Below are positions 26,693-34,300 of a stretch of 64,000 nucleotides of DNA, one piece after another; position 1 is the stretch's first letter; each line of letters opens with the position of its first letter. The position numbers and the translations under genes were made by a program. The stretch is taken from NCBI GenBank assembly GCA_964588335.1, contig CAZPOV010000005.1, positions 124,001 through 188,000 on the forward strand, written 5' to 3'. Source of the stretch: JAGQZY01 sp964588335 (GTDB lineage Bacteria > Bdellovibrionota > Bdellovibrionia > Bdellovibrionales > JAGQZY01). The notes under the pieces are model-generated. The model worked only from the letters and a program-made list of their open reading frames with translations, was not told where the DNA came from and made no database searches.

Positions 26693-27493
26693 TTATTGTC
26701 GGCGTCCTTTCAGCCAAACAAAAATTCCAGCCAAAGCCAATAACAATGCACCAATCATTAGAAAGGTGTCCATGGTGGAAGCTCCGCCTTGATCAGCAAC
26801 ATCCCAGCCATCACTGGCTTCATCAAGAGCAACGTCGAGGTGAGTGCCAATATTGGCTCCCAATGTGCCTTTGCCACTATGCAGTTCTCTTTTGTCAATG
26901 GTTTGGGCCTTTGTCGCCAACACTCTTAATGATTTGATAGCGCGAAAAAACTCGGAGCTGTACTTGGTATAATAAAGTTTATGAGCACTAAAGGTAACAA
27001 GGACGGCGATGTTGCCTTTAAGGGTGGCCAGATACCTTGTGTAATAATGAGGAATTTCACTGCCTAAATGCATTCCATCCACCCAGCGATGTTTTTCAAT
27101 GCTGATGGGTTTGACGTGAATGATTTTAGACTTCGAGCGCTTTCCTTGTTTGGTTACAATCGGTCGAGGAGTTTTTAAATGGTTATAGTACTCTTTAAAA
27201 GAATCTTTCGGACCTTTTTCTTTGGCCGCTAAAATGATGATTGCTTCCCGAGTTTTTTTGCGTTGGTCTTGACAGATTTTACTTTTCGAATTGGCTCCCA
27301 AACATTTTTTAGAAATGGCGTAGCGACAAATCCAAGCTGTGTTTTCGAGATAACAATCCCATTTGTTTGGAAGTTCAAAACTGACATAGGAATTTCGAAA
27401 AACTTTGGCTTGTGTTTCAGATTGAAAACCAAACGAAGTGAAAACGAAAACTATGAGACAAAAAAAAGATCGGGAAATATTTGATGTAAACAT
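26693..27493 (-). CDS. Membrane-anchored secreted protein of unknown family, paralogue A
   Basis: 266 residues: signal peptide (SFFCLIVFVFTSFGFQSETQA), a mature domain beginning KVFRNSYVSFELPNKWDCYL, shared cysteines, the same VDGMHLGSE and HYYTRYLAT core as its downstream neighbour, and a C-terminal transmembrane helix (FLMIGALLLALAGIFVWL) followed by KGRRQ. The two genes are 2 nt apart and surely co-transcribed. The linker before the membrane helix is the least conserved part. Function unknown; the C-terminal anchor architecture resembles a cell-surface or periplasmic tether but lacks an LPXTG or PEP-CTERM signal. Confidence 0.75.
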   Translation of the reverse strand: MFTSNISRSFFCLIVFVFTSFGFQSETQAKVFRNSYVSFELPNKWDCYLENTAWICRYAISKKCLGANSKSKICQDQRKKTREAIIILAAKEKGPKDSFKEYYNHLKTPRPIVTKQGKRSKSKIIHVKPISIEKHRWVDGMHLGSEIPHYYTRYLATLKGNIAVLVTFSAHKLYYTKYSSEFFRAIKSLRVLATKAQTIDKRELHSGKGTLGANIGTHLDVALDEASDGWDVADQGGASTMDTFLMIGALLLALAGIFVWLKGRRQ

Positions 27494-27550
27494 GTGTTTA
27501 GACTACCAAAATTCCCATTCAACGGTAACGAGAATCAGGCATTAGGTCCA

Positions 27551-27622
27551 GGGACTGTCTCATTTTCTTCAAAACTGCCTCACATTGAGACAAATGTTGG
27601 GAGACCGTCCCTAGTCTCCCAA
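27551..27622. repeat. Compound inverted-repeat cluster
   Basis: gggactgtctc (27551-27561) is inverted as gagaccgtccc (27601-27611) with one mismatch. A second, perfect 9-bp hairpin ttgggagac / gtctcccaa (27597-27605, 27614-27622) overlaps it, so two alternative folds compete. Neither strand has a T run behind the hairpin, so it does not look like a simple terminator, although it lies just 3' of the subtilisin gene. Confidence 0.6.
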
Positions 27623-27631
27623 TCCCCCCCG

Positions 27632-29401
27632 TTAATTCTTTAAATTTGTATTGGCTATTTGAATGGCCTCTGGAGTGGCATTTTCTACCGCTTCCAAGGC
27701 ACTTAAAATTCGACCTGATCCGACCACATCGGTCAATTCGGGGTGGCTTTCGCCACTGATCATCATTGCCAGACGAATTTCCTCAGGTGTGATTGAAGGG
27801 TTCGCTTCAATCATGAGGGCTGCTACTCCGGCCACAACAGGTGCTGCCATGGATGTTCCGCCCAATCCAATAAATGGAACGTTGCGAGGATTCATGGTGG
27901 CCAACGAAAACATGGGTTCTTGTTGGTCTCCCCCTGGAGCCGCAACATCCACTTCGAGTTTTCCGAAGTTCGAGTAAGAGGCAAGATTTTGATCAAATCC
28001 AACCGCCGCCACATTGATGATATTAGGGACGTCCAGTTCGCCAGGAAAAATGTCATTTCCAGGTAAGCTTAAATCAAGTGTGCTATTTCCTGATGCGCTG
28101 ATAAAAGTCACCCCATTTTCGTGAGCATAATTAAGAGCCTCGCGAAACGATTCCACTTTCGACTGAAAGCCACCCAAAGAAGCGTTGATGATATCGGCAC
28201 CACTGTCAACGGCATAGTAAACACCGGCGATCACCGAAGCCACATCACCACCACCGGCGGCACTGAGAACTTTAACCGGGATCACTTTCGCGCCCTTGGC
28301 CACTCCGTGAATGTGGGACGCCGCTAGGCCTGAAACATGGGATCCATGCCCTTGATCATCAAAAGGGCGATTGTCGTTATTGATAAAATCCCACCCAAGG
28401 ACATCGTCTTTGAAGCCGTTGCCATCATCATCGGTATCATCGTCTCCTGACATTTCACTTTCGTTGGTTTGCAGGTTGAATTTGATTCCAAGATGATTGT
28501 AGTGAACTCCCGAATCTAGAACGGCAATCTTAACACCTTTTCCGGTGGCAAGTTTCCAGGCGTCTTCAACGTCCATTCTTTTTAGATGGGTGAAAGCTTC
28601 TAGCTTGGCCATGGGCATTTCTTCACCTTCAATTGGAAATTCAATTTCAGGGTTATGAGTTACCATGAATTGAGCCGGAATAACGGCGCAGGCGTTGCTT
28701 GGATCTTTGGCGACAAAGATCACCTGGTACAAGCCAACCATATCAACTTTCAATTCCAAGGTTTTTCCGGTTCGTAAACCGGCCTTAGTTTCTGATCCAG
28801 AAGGAGCCAGAATGTCCCACTGAAAAGTCACAGCCTCTTCAGACTCGGGGTCCAAAGGGGTTGTGCCGTTGTCACTAAAAACAACAGTTTCACCCAAATT
28901 CATTGTCGGCGAAGTCTGTAAGACATCATTGATAACAGTTAATTTCGGAGTCGGCTGAGCTTTGGCCTCTAAATCACAACCTTGTAGAGCCGGTGGAATT
29001 TGTGGAATGTTTCCAATTGTTGATCCCTCTTCGGTTTCCGGAGACTGGCTGTCGTCTTCTGGCTCCGCTTGCATCATATAAGCAGCGTACGGATTGGCGG
29101 GCTTCTTAATATCCAAAGCCTGAAAGTATTCGTTTTGTTCGGCCTGCACGCTGGGTGCAATACTTTTAATGTCATAGTAATTGAGTCCAGCCACTTCATA
29201 GATATGGTGCTTTTCACTGATCACGCGATATCCACGGCTGGACGCTAAAACTTTTTCAGTGTCGGCATCAGAGCCTTGAATGATGAAGCGCTCTTGGGCT
29301 TCTTGTGGATTGGCTGGTGCGCTTATCGACGTGGGCTGACTGCAGCCGGTCAGTACGCCCCAAATAACTAGAATTCCTACTGAATAAGTGACTCGTTTCA
29401 C
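27632..29401 (-). CDS. Subtilisin-like (S8) serine protease lipoprotein
   Basis: 589 residues. The GTG start gives a lipoprotein signal with lipobox LTGC (C20). Residues ~35-100 resemble an inhibitor-like propeptide; ~150-250 look like an Ig/PKD-type beta domain with two cysteines; the peptidase S8 domain occupies ~280-570. The catalytic triad is D296 (AVLDSGVH), H352 (GHGSHVSG) and S517 (GTSMAAP), with oxyanion N439 (ASGN). An Asp-rich calcium-like loop (DDDTDDDGNG, ~320-329) sits in the catalytic domain. Predicted to be anchored in the outer or inner membrane and to act outside the cytoplasm. Confidence 0.92.
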   Translation of the reverse strand: MKRVTYSVGILVIWGVLTGCSQPTSISAPANPQEAQERFIIQGSDADTEKVLASSRGYRVISEKHHIYEVAGLNYYDIKSIAPSVQAEQNEYFQALDIKKPANPYAAYMMQAEPEDDSQSPETEEGSTIGNIPQIPPALQGCDLEAKAQPTPKLTVINDVLQTSPTMNLGETVVFSDNGTTPLDPESEEAVTFQWDILAPSGSETKAGLRTGKTLELKVDMVGLYQVIFVAKDPSNACAVIPAQFMVTHNPEIEFPIEGEEMPMAKLEAFTHLKRMDVEDAWKLATGKGVKIAVLDSGVHYNHLGIKFNLQTNESEMSGDDDTDDDGNGFKDDVLGWDFINNDNRPFDDQGHGSHVSGLAASHIHGVAKGAKVIPVKVLSAAGGGDVASVIAGVYYAVDSGADIINASLGGFQSKVESFREALNYAHENGVTFISASGNSTLDLSLPGNDIFPGELDVPNIINVAAVGFDQNLASYSNFGKLEVDVAAPGGDQQEPMFSLATMNPRNVPFIGLGGTSMAAPVVAGVAALMIEANPSITPEEIRLAMMISGESHPELTDVVGSGRILSALEAVENATPEAIQIANTNLKN

Positions 29402-29549
29402 TTGTCCCCCCCAAATGTTTTAACCTTCTCCCCAAGGTTGGGCTCACAAGACCATGGTCCAGCAGCTATGTAAAGTTTTCTTTTTTATGAGTCCCCATAA
29501 GCAATTCTTATAATGTTGTAAGTTCTTGAAAACATTGGTAAGGTGGGCC

Positions 29550-30461
29550 ATGAATTTTCAACAATTAACGACATTTTGTACTGTTTTGGGTGAAGGCAGC
29601 ATGACCGCAGCTGCTGAAAAACTCTACCTCACTCAACCCGCTGTCAGCCAGCAGATCCGCAATTTAGAAGAAGAATTGAATGTAGAGCTGTTGGTCCGAG
29701 GCTCCCGACAGGCAAAAGCAACAGCCCAGGGCCAAATTCTTTACGACTACGCCAAGCGAATCATTGCCCTGAATCAGCAGGCGCAAGTGGCCATTCAAAC
29801 CATTGGTGAGGCGATTCAAGGAACTCTACGAATTGGAACATTGAATTCATTGGGTCTCTATATAATAAGCCCGGTTGTTGGTTTATTTTTAAAACACAAT
29901 TCTAAACTGAATATCAAATTAAACTATGAAGATGGTTTGACCCTCATTGAGCAATTTAAAAAAGATCAGTTGGATGTGATCATCATTCCCGATGCCCAGG
30001 CCGAATACCAAGTGCCTTTGGAAAGTGCCGATAAAAAACTTTTAATGAAAGATGAGATGTGGCTGGTGGGGACAAGCAAAGACTCGTCGATTCCCACAGA
30101 CATCAAACTGCGAGAGATCAATAGCCAACCGGTTGTGCGGTTGTCTGAAAAATTTCCCAGTTTTCAAGCCGCTCTGGGCAGCCAGTTAGAGGCTGTGGAC
30201 CCAAAGATTACGCCGGTTTTTGAGACCACCAACGTGGGTACAATAAAACGCGTGATCGAGTCCGGTCTTGGCTGGGGGTTTTTACCGGCTCATAGTATTC
30301 GTAAACACGTGCGGACAGGGCGGATGTCGGCGGTTCCTATTGTCGATTTCCAATATCCAATGAACGTTCAGTTCTATTCGAAAAAAGACTGTGGCCCCGA
30401 TCAGGCTCGGGTTTTTGATGTTTTCTATCGCGCCTTATTACAACAGATTCAGAATAAGTAA
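29550..30461 (+). CDS. LysR-family transcriptional regulator
   Basis: 303 residues from the ATG at 29550, preceded by AAGGTGGG; an upstream TTG would add eight residues without similarity. The N-terminal winged helix (residues 1-60) has the classic LTQPAVSQQIRNLEEELNVELLVR recognition region; residues ~90-300 form the periplasmic-binding-protein-like effector domain. It is divergent from the subtilisin lipoprotein gene with a 148-nt intergenic region containing a palindrome (aacctt / aaggtt at 29422-29439), so LysR may regulate that gene as many do for divergent neighbours. The effector is unknown. Confidence 0.9.
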   Translation: MNFQQLTTFCTVLGEGSMTAAAEKLYLTQPAVSQQIRNLEEELNVELLVRGSRQAKATAQGQILYDYAKRIIALNQQAQVAIQTIGEAIQGTLRIGTLNSLGLYIISPVVGLFLKHNSKLNIKLNYEDGLTLIEQFKKDQLDVIIIPDAQAEYQVPLESADKKLLMKDEMWLVGTSKDSSIPTDIKLREINSQPVVRLSEKFPSFQAALGSQLEAVDPKITPVFETTNVGTIKRVIESGLGWGFLPAHSIRKHVRTGRMSAVPIVDFQYPMNVQFYSKKDCGPDQARVFDVFYRALLQQIQNK

Positions 30462-30626
30462 ATTTCACCCTTAGGATTTTGGTTGTTGAAAGGAAACTTC
30501 CCTGAGTCCATTGACTCCATCGGTCGGTGGAATTGTTGTTTGTTTTCAAATTTTTCCAAGCTAAAAACGGATAGCTGAAAAGATTTTGGGTGTTGATCGG
30601 CCTTGAACATGGCAAATGCCCCCATC

Positions 30627-31481
30627 TTAAAAAACGTAGTTTTTGTTTTTGATCCCCATACGTTGACAGACAATTCGAGTGATTTCTGAAGCGGTTTCCT
30701 CGAGGGCACGATCGGTGACGTCCAGAACCGGCCAGCGTTTGTATTTTTGAAAAATACCTTTGGCATACTCGATCTCTTCAAAAATATTATCCAAGCGAGC
30801 ATACTGACTGCCGGGATCTTGGCCGAATTTTTCCAGGCGGTTTTTTCGAATTTTGTGCAAAGAGCTGGGAGCTATTGTCAAACCCACGATTTTGCGTTGG
30901 TCGATTTCAAAAAGTTGCTCGGGTAGAGGAGAGCCCTTAACCAAAGGAATATTGGCCACCCGCCAGCCTTTGTATCCGAGAAACAAGCTCAAAGGTGTTT
31001 TGCTGGTTCGACTGATTCCAACTAGAACAATATCGGCCTTGTCCAAATCGTTGGATATTTTTCCATCATCATGTTTAACAGAAAATTCAATGGCTTCGAC
31101 TCGTCGAAAATAGTTTTGGTCGACCTCTCGCAGTTTACCAGCCTCGCGGTCATTGTTTTCAACATGTAAAAATTGATCAAGATTGCGCAGCAAGGGGCCT
31201 AAAAGATCGACCTGCAAAAGGTTTTTTTCAGCGGCCTTTTCTTCTAAGTAACTGCGTAGACTGGGGGTCACCACCGTGTGCACAATCATCGCACCTCTTT
31301 TAAAGGCCTCGTTTATGACATTGTCGACCTGGGTTTCGGTGCGCACGTTCTTATTTCTTAAAATATGAAAATCAAATTTCGAATAGTGGACGACAGCCGC
31401 CCGGGTCATGATCGCGGCGGTTTCGCCGGTGCCGTCTGAAATGATGTAGATAAACGCTTTGTTCTCTTCGGATTCGCTCAT
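30627..31481 (-). CDS. ppsR: Bifunctional pyruvate/phosphate-dikinase (or PEP synthase) regulatory protein
   Basis: 284-residue member of the kinase-pyrophosphorylase family (formerly DUF299). It adds phosphate from ADP to PPDK or PEP synthase to inactivate it and removes the phosphate by phosphorolysis. The N-terminal ISDGTGETA and the P-loop-like VGISRTSKTPLS motif near residue 155, plus RIGLTIAPSSL-like region (VGLTIAPSSLHKIR), are family landmarks. The target dikinase gene is not in the window. The ATG overlaps the nusB stop (ATGA), so it is the third gene of the nrdR-nusB-ppsR operon. Confidence 0.9.
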   Translation of the reverse strand: MSESEENKAFIYIISDGTGETAAIMTRAAVVHYSKFDFHILRNKNVRTETQVDNVINEAFKRGAMIVHTVVTPSLRSYLEEKAAEKNLLQVDLLGPLLRNLDQFLHVENNDREAGKLREVDQNYFRRVEAIEFSVKHDDGKISNDLDKADIVLVGISRTSKTPLSLFLGYKGWRVANIPLVKGSPLPEQLFEIDQRKIVGLTIAPSSLHKIRKNRLEKFGQDPGSQYARLDNIFEEIEYAKGIFQKYKRWPVLDVTDRALEETASEITRIVCQRMGIKNKNYVF

Positions 31482-31903
31482 TTCGAAGACGTCACTTCCT
31501 GATGGTAAATTTGATCGAGGATACCGTTGATAAAGTTTTTCGATTCAGAGGAGCTGTATTTTTTAGAAAGATCAAGAATATCTGTCATGCAAATCTTCGG
31601 TGGAGTTGGTGTTTCCTCTGAAAAGCAGAGTTCGAAAATGGCCAGTTGTAAAAGAATTTTATCAATCATGGCGATACGATCCAATTTCCAATTTTGACTG
31701 TGCTCTTCAATCTTACTATTCAACGCAGCCTCGTTGTCGATAACACTTTGAACAAGAAACAAGGCGTAATCCCGCGTTTCATTGTCAAAAGAGAAATTGT
31801 CGACAAACGAATTGAATAACTCTTCTCCAGTGCTTCCTTGCTGAAAGCTTTGTTGAAATAAAACTTGAAGGGCGGCTTCTCGGGCGGTGCGGAGTGCTTT
31901 CAT
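31478..31903 (-). CDS. nusB: Transcription antitermination factor NusB
   Basis: 141-residue all-helical RNA-binding protein that partners with NusE (S10) at boxA to allow full-length rRNA transcription. The N-terminal TAREAALQVLFQQSF, the central DRIAMIDKILLQLAIFEL and the C-terminal KNFINGILDQI segments are typical of NusB. Length is normal. It lies between nrdR and ppsR with 4-nt overlaps on each side; nrdR-nusB order is common among bacteria. Confidence 0.95.
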   Translation of the reverse strand: MKALRTAREAALQVLFQQSFQQGSTGEELFNSFVDNFSFDNETRDYALFLVQSVIDNEAALNSKIEEHSQNWKLDRIAMIDKILLQLAIFELCFSEETPTPPKICMTDILDLSKKYSSSESKNFINGILDQIYHQEVTSSK

Positions 31904-32370
31904 ATTGTGAAGTCTTTTCTTTGAAAGTTGGGATCAGATAAGTCAGCTAAAAATTCAGAGACATCTTTGAAGGTTTTATAAACACTGGCAAACCGAACAT
32001 AGGCGACTTCGTCGACTTTCTTTAGTTCTTCCATAACAAAGTGTCCGATCATATCGGTGGTCATTTCCTTGTCGGCATGTTCGACCACCCAGCCCGTCAC
32101 TTTTTCAACCATGTGCTCAATCTTCGAAGAACTGATCGGACGTTTTTGACAAGCAGCTTTAATTCCACCCAATAGTTTTTCTGGTGAAAAGGGCTCGCGG
32201 CGTCCGTCTTTTTTTACCACCATGGGCAGACTGATGACAATGGTCTCAACCGTGGTGAAGCGAGCCGCGCATTTCTCACATTCGCGGCGCCGACGGGTCG
32301 ACTCGCCATCTTTTTGGCTGCGGGTGTCTAAAACCTTGGTATTCAATGAGTGGCAATGGGGACATTTCAT
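31900..32370 (-). CDS. nrdR: Transcriptional repressor NrdR
   Basis: 156-residue repressor of ribonucleotide-reductase genes that senses ATP/dATP. The zinc ribbon is complete (C3, C6, C31, C34), followed by the RRRRE basic patch and an ATP-cone domain (about 48-138, with SLPMVVKKDGRREPF at its start). I start at ATG 32370 (protein MKCPHC); a TTG one codon upstream is less likely. There is no Shine-Dalgarno sequence and a promoter-like -10 lies 7 nt upstream, so the mRNA may be leaderless. No nrd gene is in the window. Confidence 0.95.
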   Translation of the reverse strand: MKCPHCHSLNTKVLDTRSQKDGESTRRRRECEKCAARFTTVETIVISLPMVVKKDGRREPFSPEKLLGGIKAACQKRPISSSKIEHMVEKVTGWVVEHADKEMTTDMIGHFVMEELKKVDEVAYVRFASVYKTFKDVSEFLADLSDPNFQRKDFTI

Positions 32371-32377
32371 CAAGACA

Positions 32378-32406
32378 AAAGTATGAGATCAGCAGGGTTT
32401 GGTCAA
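32378..32406 (-). promoter_or_regulatory. Promoter of nrdR-nusB-ppsR, possibly leaderless
   Basis: On the minus strand TTGACC (32406-32401) and TACTTT (32383-32378) are separated by 17 bp. Transcription would begin about 7 nt after the -10, that is, at or next to the nrdR ATG at 32370. No Shine-Dalgarno sequence precedes the start. The -35 is good, the -10 is weak. Confidence 0.45.
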
Positions 32407-32492
32407 GACTCAGGCCGCCGCTGACCACGCCTAAGGGCCTTGATTGACTGGCATTGCTGTCAAATTTGCGCCAGTGGATTTAAAATGGAGAG

Positions 32493-33113
32493 ATGACGAA
32501 GACTTCCTTCCTGTTATTTCTTATCTTAGCCTGTCTTCCAAACGGCGTCCTGGCAGAGGAGACCGGTAAATCTGCTGCCATGAAGTATTTCACCAAAAAA
32601 TCAAAACGACAGGTGGTCACCCGAACACCGGCAGGGACTGGCGGCTCTGGGGCTCTGGTGGGTGATCAAATTCTGGCTATCGCTGTCGGCAGTCTGGTGA
32701 ACACCCAATCCTACAATTGGGCGGAAAAGTCGACACCGGGATGGAATGTCGAGGCCTTTTACCAAAGGGCCGGCACGGGCTATTTCGGCCAGGGCTACCA
32801 TTTGGATCTGCAAAAGTTCGCCACTGGAAATGAAGAGCTTACAAAGCTTTCGTTTCTTTTTAGCCTGACCTTTCCTCGGCGATTAAGCTTTCCGGTGTAT
32901 ATCGGGGTGGCGGCCGGGCCAGGATACTTTTTAAAGCAAAAAGAGAACGAATCTCACTTTGCTTTTGATTACAAAGGCTATGTCGGCTTGAGGTTGAATC
33001 AGGTGCACAGCCAGTATTTCGTACAAAGTGGTGTTAAAAACCATGTTCATGTGCTAAGTGACGGGCAGTTCATAGGATGGTTTGTTTCCTCAGGAGTGGC
33101 CTACACGTTTTGA
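32493..33113 (+). CDS. Small outer-membrane beta-barrel-like protein
   Basis: 206 residues: signal peptide (LLFLILACLPNGVLA), then a mature part of alternating hydrophobic/polar strands ending in the aromatic VSSGVAYTF, a typical outer-membrane assembly signal. Eight short strands would fit an 8-stranded barrel. I do not recognise a family. ATG with GGAGAG just upstream. The stop overlaps the TTG start of the rRNA methyltransferase gene. Confidence 0.6.
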   Translation: MTKTSFLLFLILACLPNGVLAEETGKSAAMKYFTKKSKRQVVTRTPAGTGGSGALVGDQILAIAVGSLVNTQSYNWAEKSTPGWNVEAFYQRAGTGYFGQGYHLDLQKFATGNEELTKLSFLFSLTFPRRLSFPVYIGVAAGPGYFLKQKENESHFAFDYKGYVGLRLNQVHSQYFVQSGVKNHVHVLSDGQFIGWFVSSGVAYTF

Positions 33114-34300
33114 AATACCACAGACATTTGCTACAAAGTTGTACTGACGCCTTAGGTGCGATCTTTTATGAAGATCGTTACGCTGATAAGTGTATTGAAT
33201 ACTACCTTAGAAATAATAAAAAGTGGGGTGGGCGCGACCGGCGTTTTTTTGCCGAAACGGTGTATGATTGTGTACGTTGGTGGAGTAAGGATTGGGCCAT
33301 TATAGGACAGAAACCGACGCGGCCCGATTTAGCCTTTCTCAGTGTCAGTTTTTGGCGTCGAGGTATGCCGCTCCCTGAATTTCAAGAGTTTGAAAACGTT
33401 TCCTATATGGATTTTGCTAAAAAGGCCGTCACTCTGACTGAGCCTCATGTTCAGCAGGCCTTTCCGCGTTGGCTTTATAAAAAAGTGCATGGGGAGTTGG
33501 GAGATTTTTGGCATGAGGTGGCTCCGTATTTCAATGTCACCAACCAACTTGTGATTCGAGCCAACACCCAGAAGATTTCTCGCGATCAGCTTATTAAAAA
33601 GTTAGCCGAACAAGACATCCAGGGAGAGCCTCTACTGGGAACCGATGCCGGTATTATTATATCGGAGCGAACCAACATTTTTCGCTTAGAATTTTTTCGA
33701 AAGGGATTTTTCGAGGTGCAGGACGGTGCCAGCCAACAGGTGGCGCCTTATATGCAGATTGAACCCGGTCAACGGGTGATCGATGCCTGTGCGGGTGCCG
33801 GGGGAAAAACTTTGCACATTGCTGATTTAATGCAAAATAAAGGGAAAATTGTCAGTCTTGATATTCATCAATGGAAATTGGATCAGCTGAAGTTACGGGC
33901 GCGCCGAAACAGTTATTCGAATATCGAGATGAAGGCGATCGAAGGTTCGAAAACCATTAAGAGGTTAAAGGGAACAGCTGACAGGCTTCTTTTAGACGTG
34001 CCTTGCACGGGTTTAGGTGTTCTTCGCCGCAATCCCGATACCAAATGGAAGCTGACCGATCAGTCCATCAGTGAAGTGATTGAGTTGCAACAACAGTTAC
34101 TGCAAGACTACAGCCCCATGGTGAAATCGGGCGGACTCATGTTGTATTCCACTTGCAGCGTCTTACCGTCAGAAAACCAAGGGCAAATTCAAGGTTTCTT
34201 GAAAGACCATTCCGATTTCTCACTTTTGAAACAACGTTTTTTATACCCAACGCGTCCAGGGTTTGATGGTTTTTATATGGCGTTGTTAAAGAAAAATTAA
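33110..34300 (+). CDS. RsmB/NOL1-type RNA (cytosine-5) methyltransferase
   Basis: About 396 residues from TTG 33110, which overlaps the upstream stop (TTGA); the ATG at 33077 would lie well inside the neighbouring gene. S-adenosylmethionine-dependent m5C methyltransferase of the Fmu/RsmB/NOP2 family. The SAM motif is DACAGAGGKTLH; the two catalytic cysteines are C299 in DVPCTGLG and C349 in YSTCS. An N-terminal ~140-residue helical region is a reduced version of the NusB-like domain of E. coli RsmB, so rRNA target (C967 in E. coli) is probable but other rRNA or tRNA sites are possible. It ends in convergent overlap with the Omp85 gene. Confidence 0.85.
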   Translation: MKYHRHLLQSCTDALGAIFYEDRYADKCIEYYLRNNKKWGGRDRRFFAETVYDCVRWWSKDWAIIGQKPTRPDLAFLSVSFWRRGMPLPEFQEFENVSYMDFAKKAVTLTEPHVQQAFPRWLYKKVHGELGDFWHEVAPYFNVTNQLVIRANTQKISRDQLIKKLAEQDIQGEPLLGTDAGIIISERTNIFRLEFFRKGFFEVQDGASQQVAPYMQIEPGQRVIDACAGAGGKTLHIADLMQNKGKIVSLDIHQWKLDQLKLRARRNSYSNIEMKAIEGSKTIKRLKGTADRLLLDVPCTGLGVLRRNPDTKWKLTDQSISEVIELQQQLLQDYSPMVKSGGLMLYSTCSVLPSENQGQIQGFLKDHSDFSLLKQRFLYPTRPGFDGFYMALLKKN

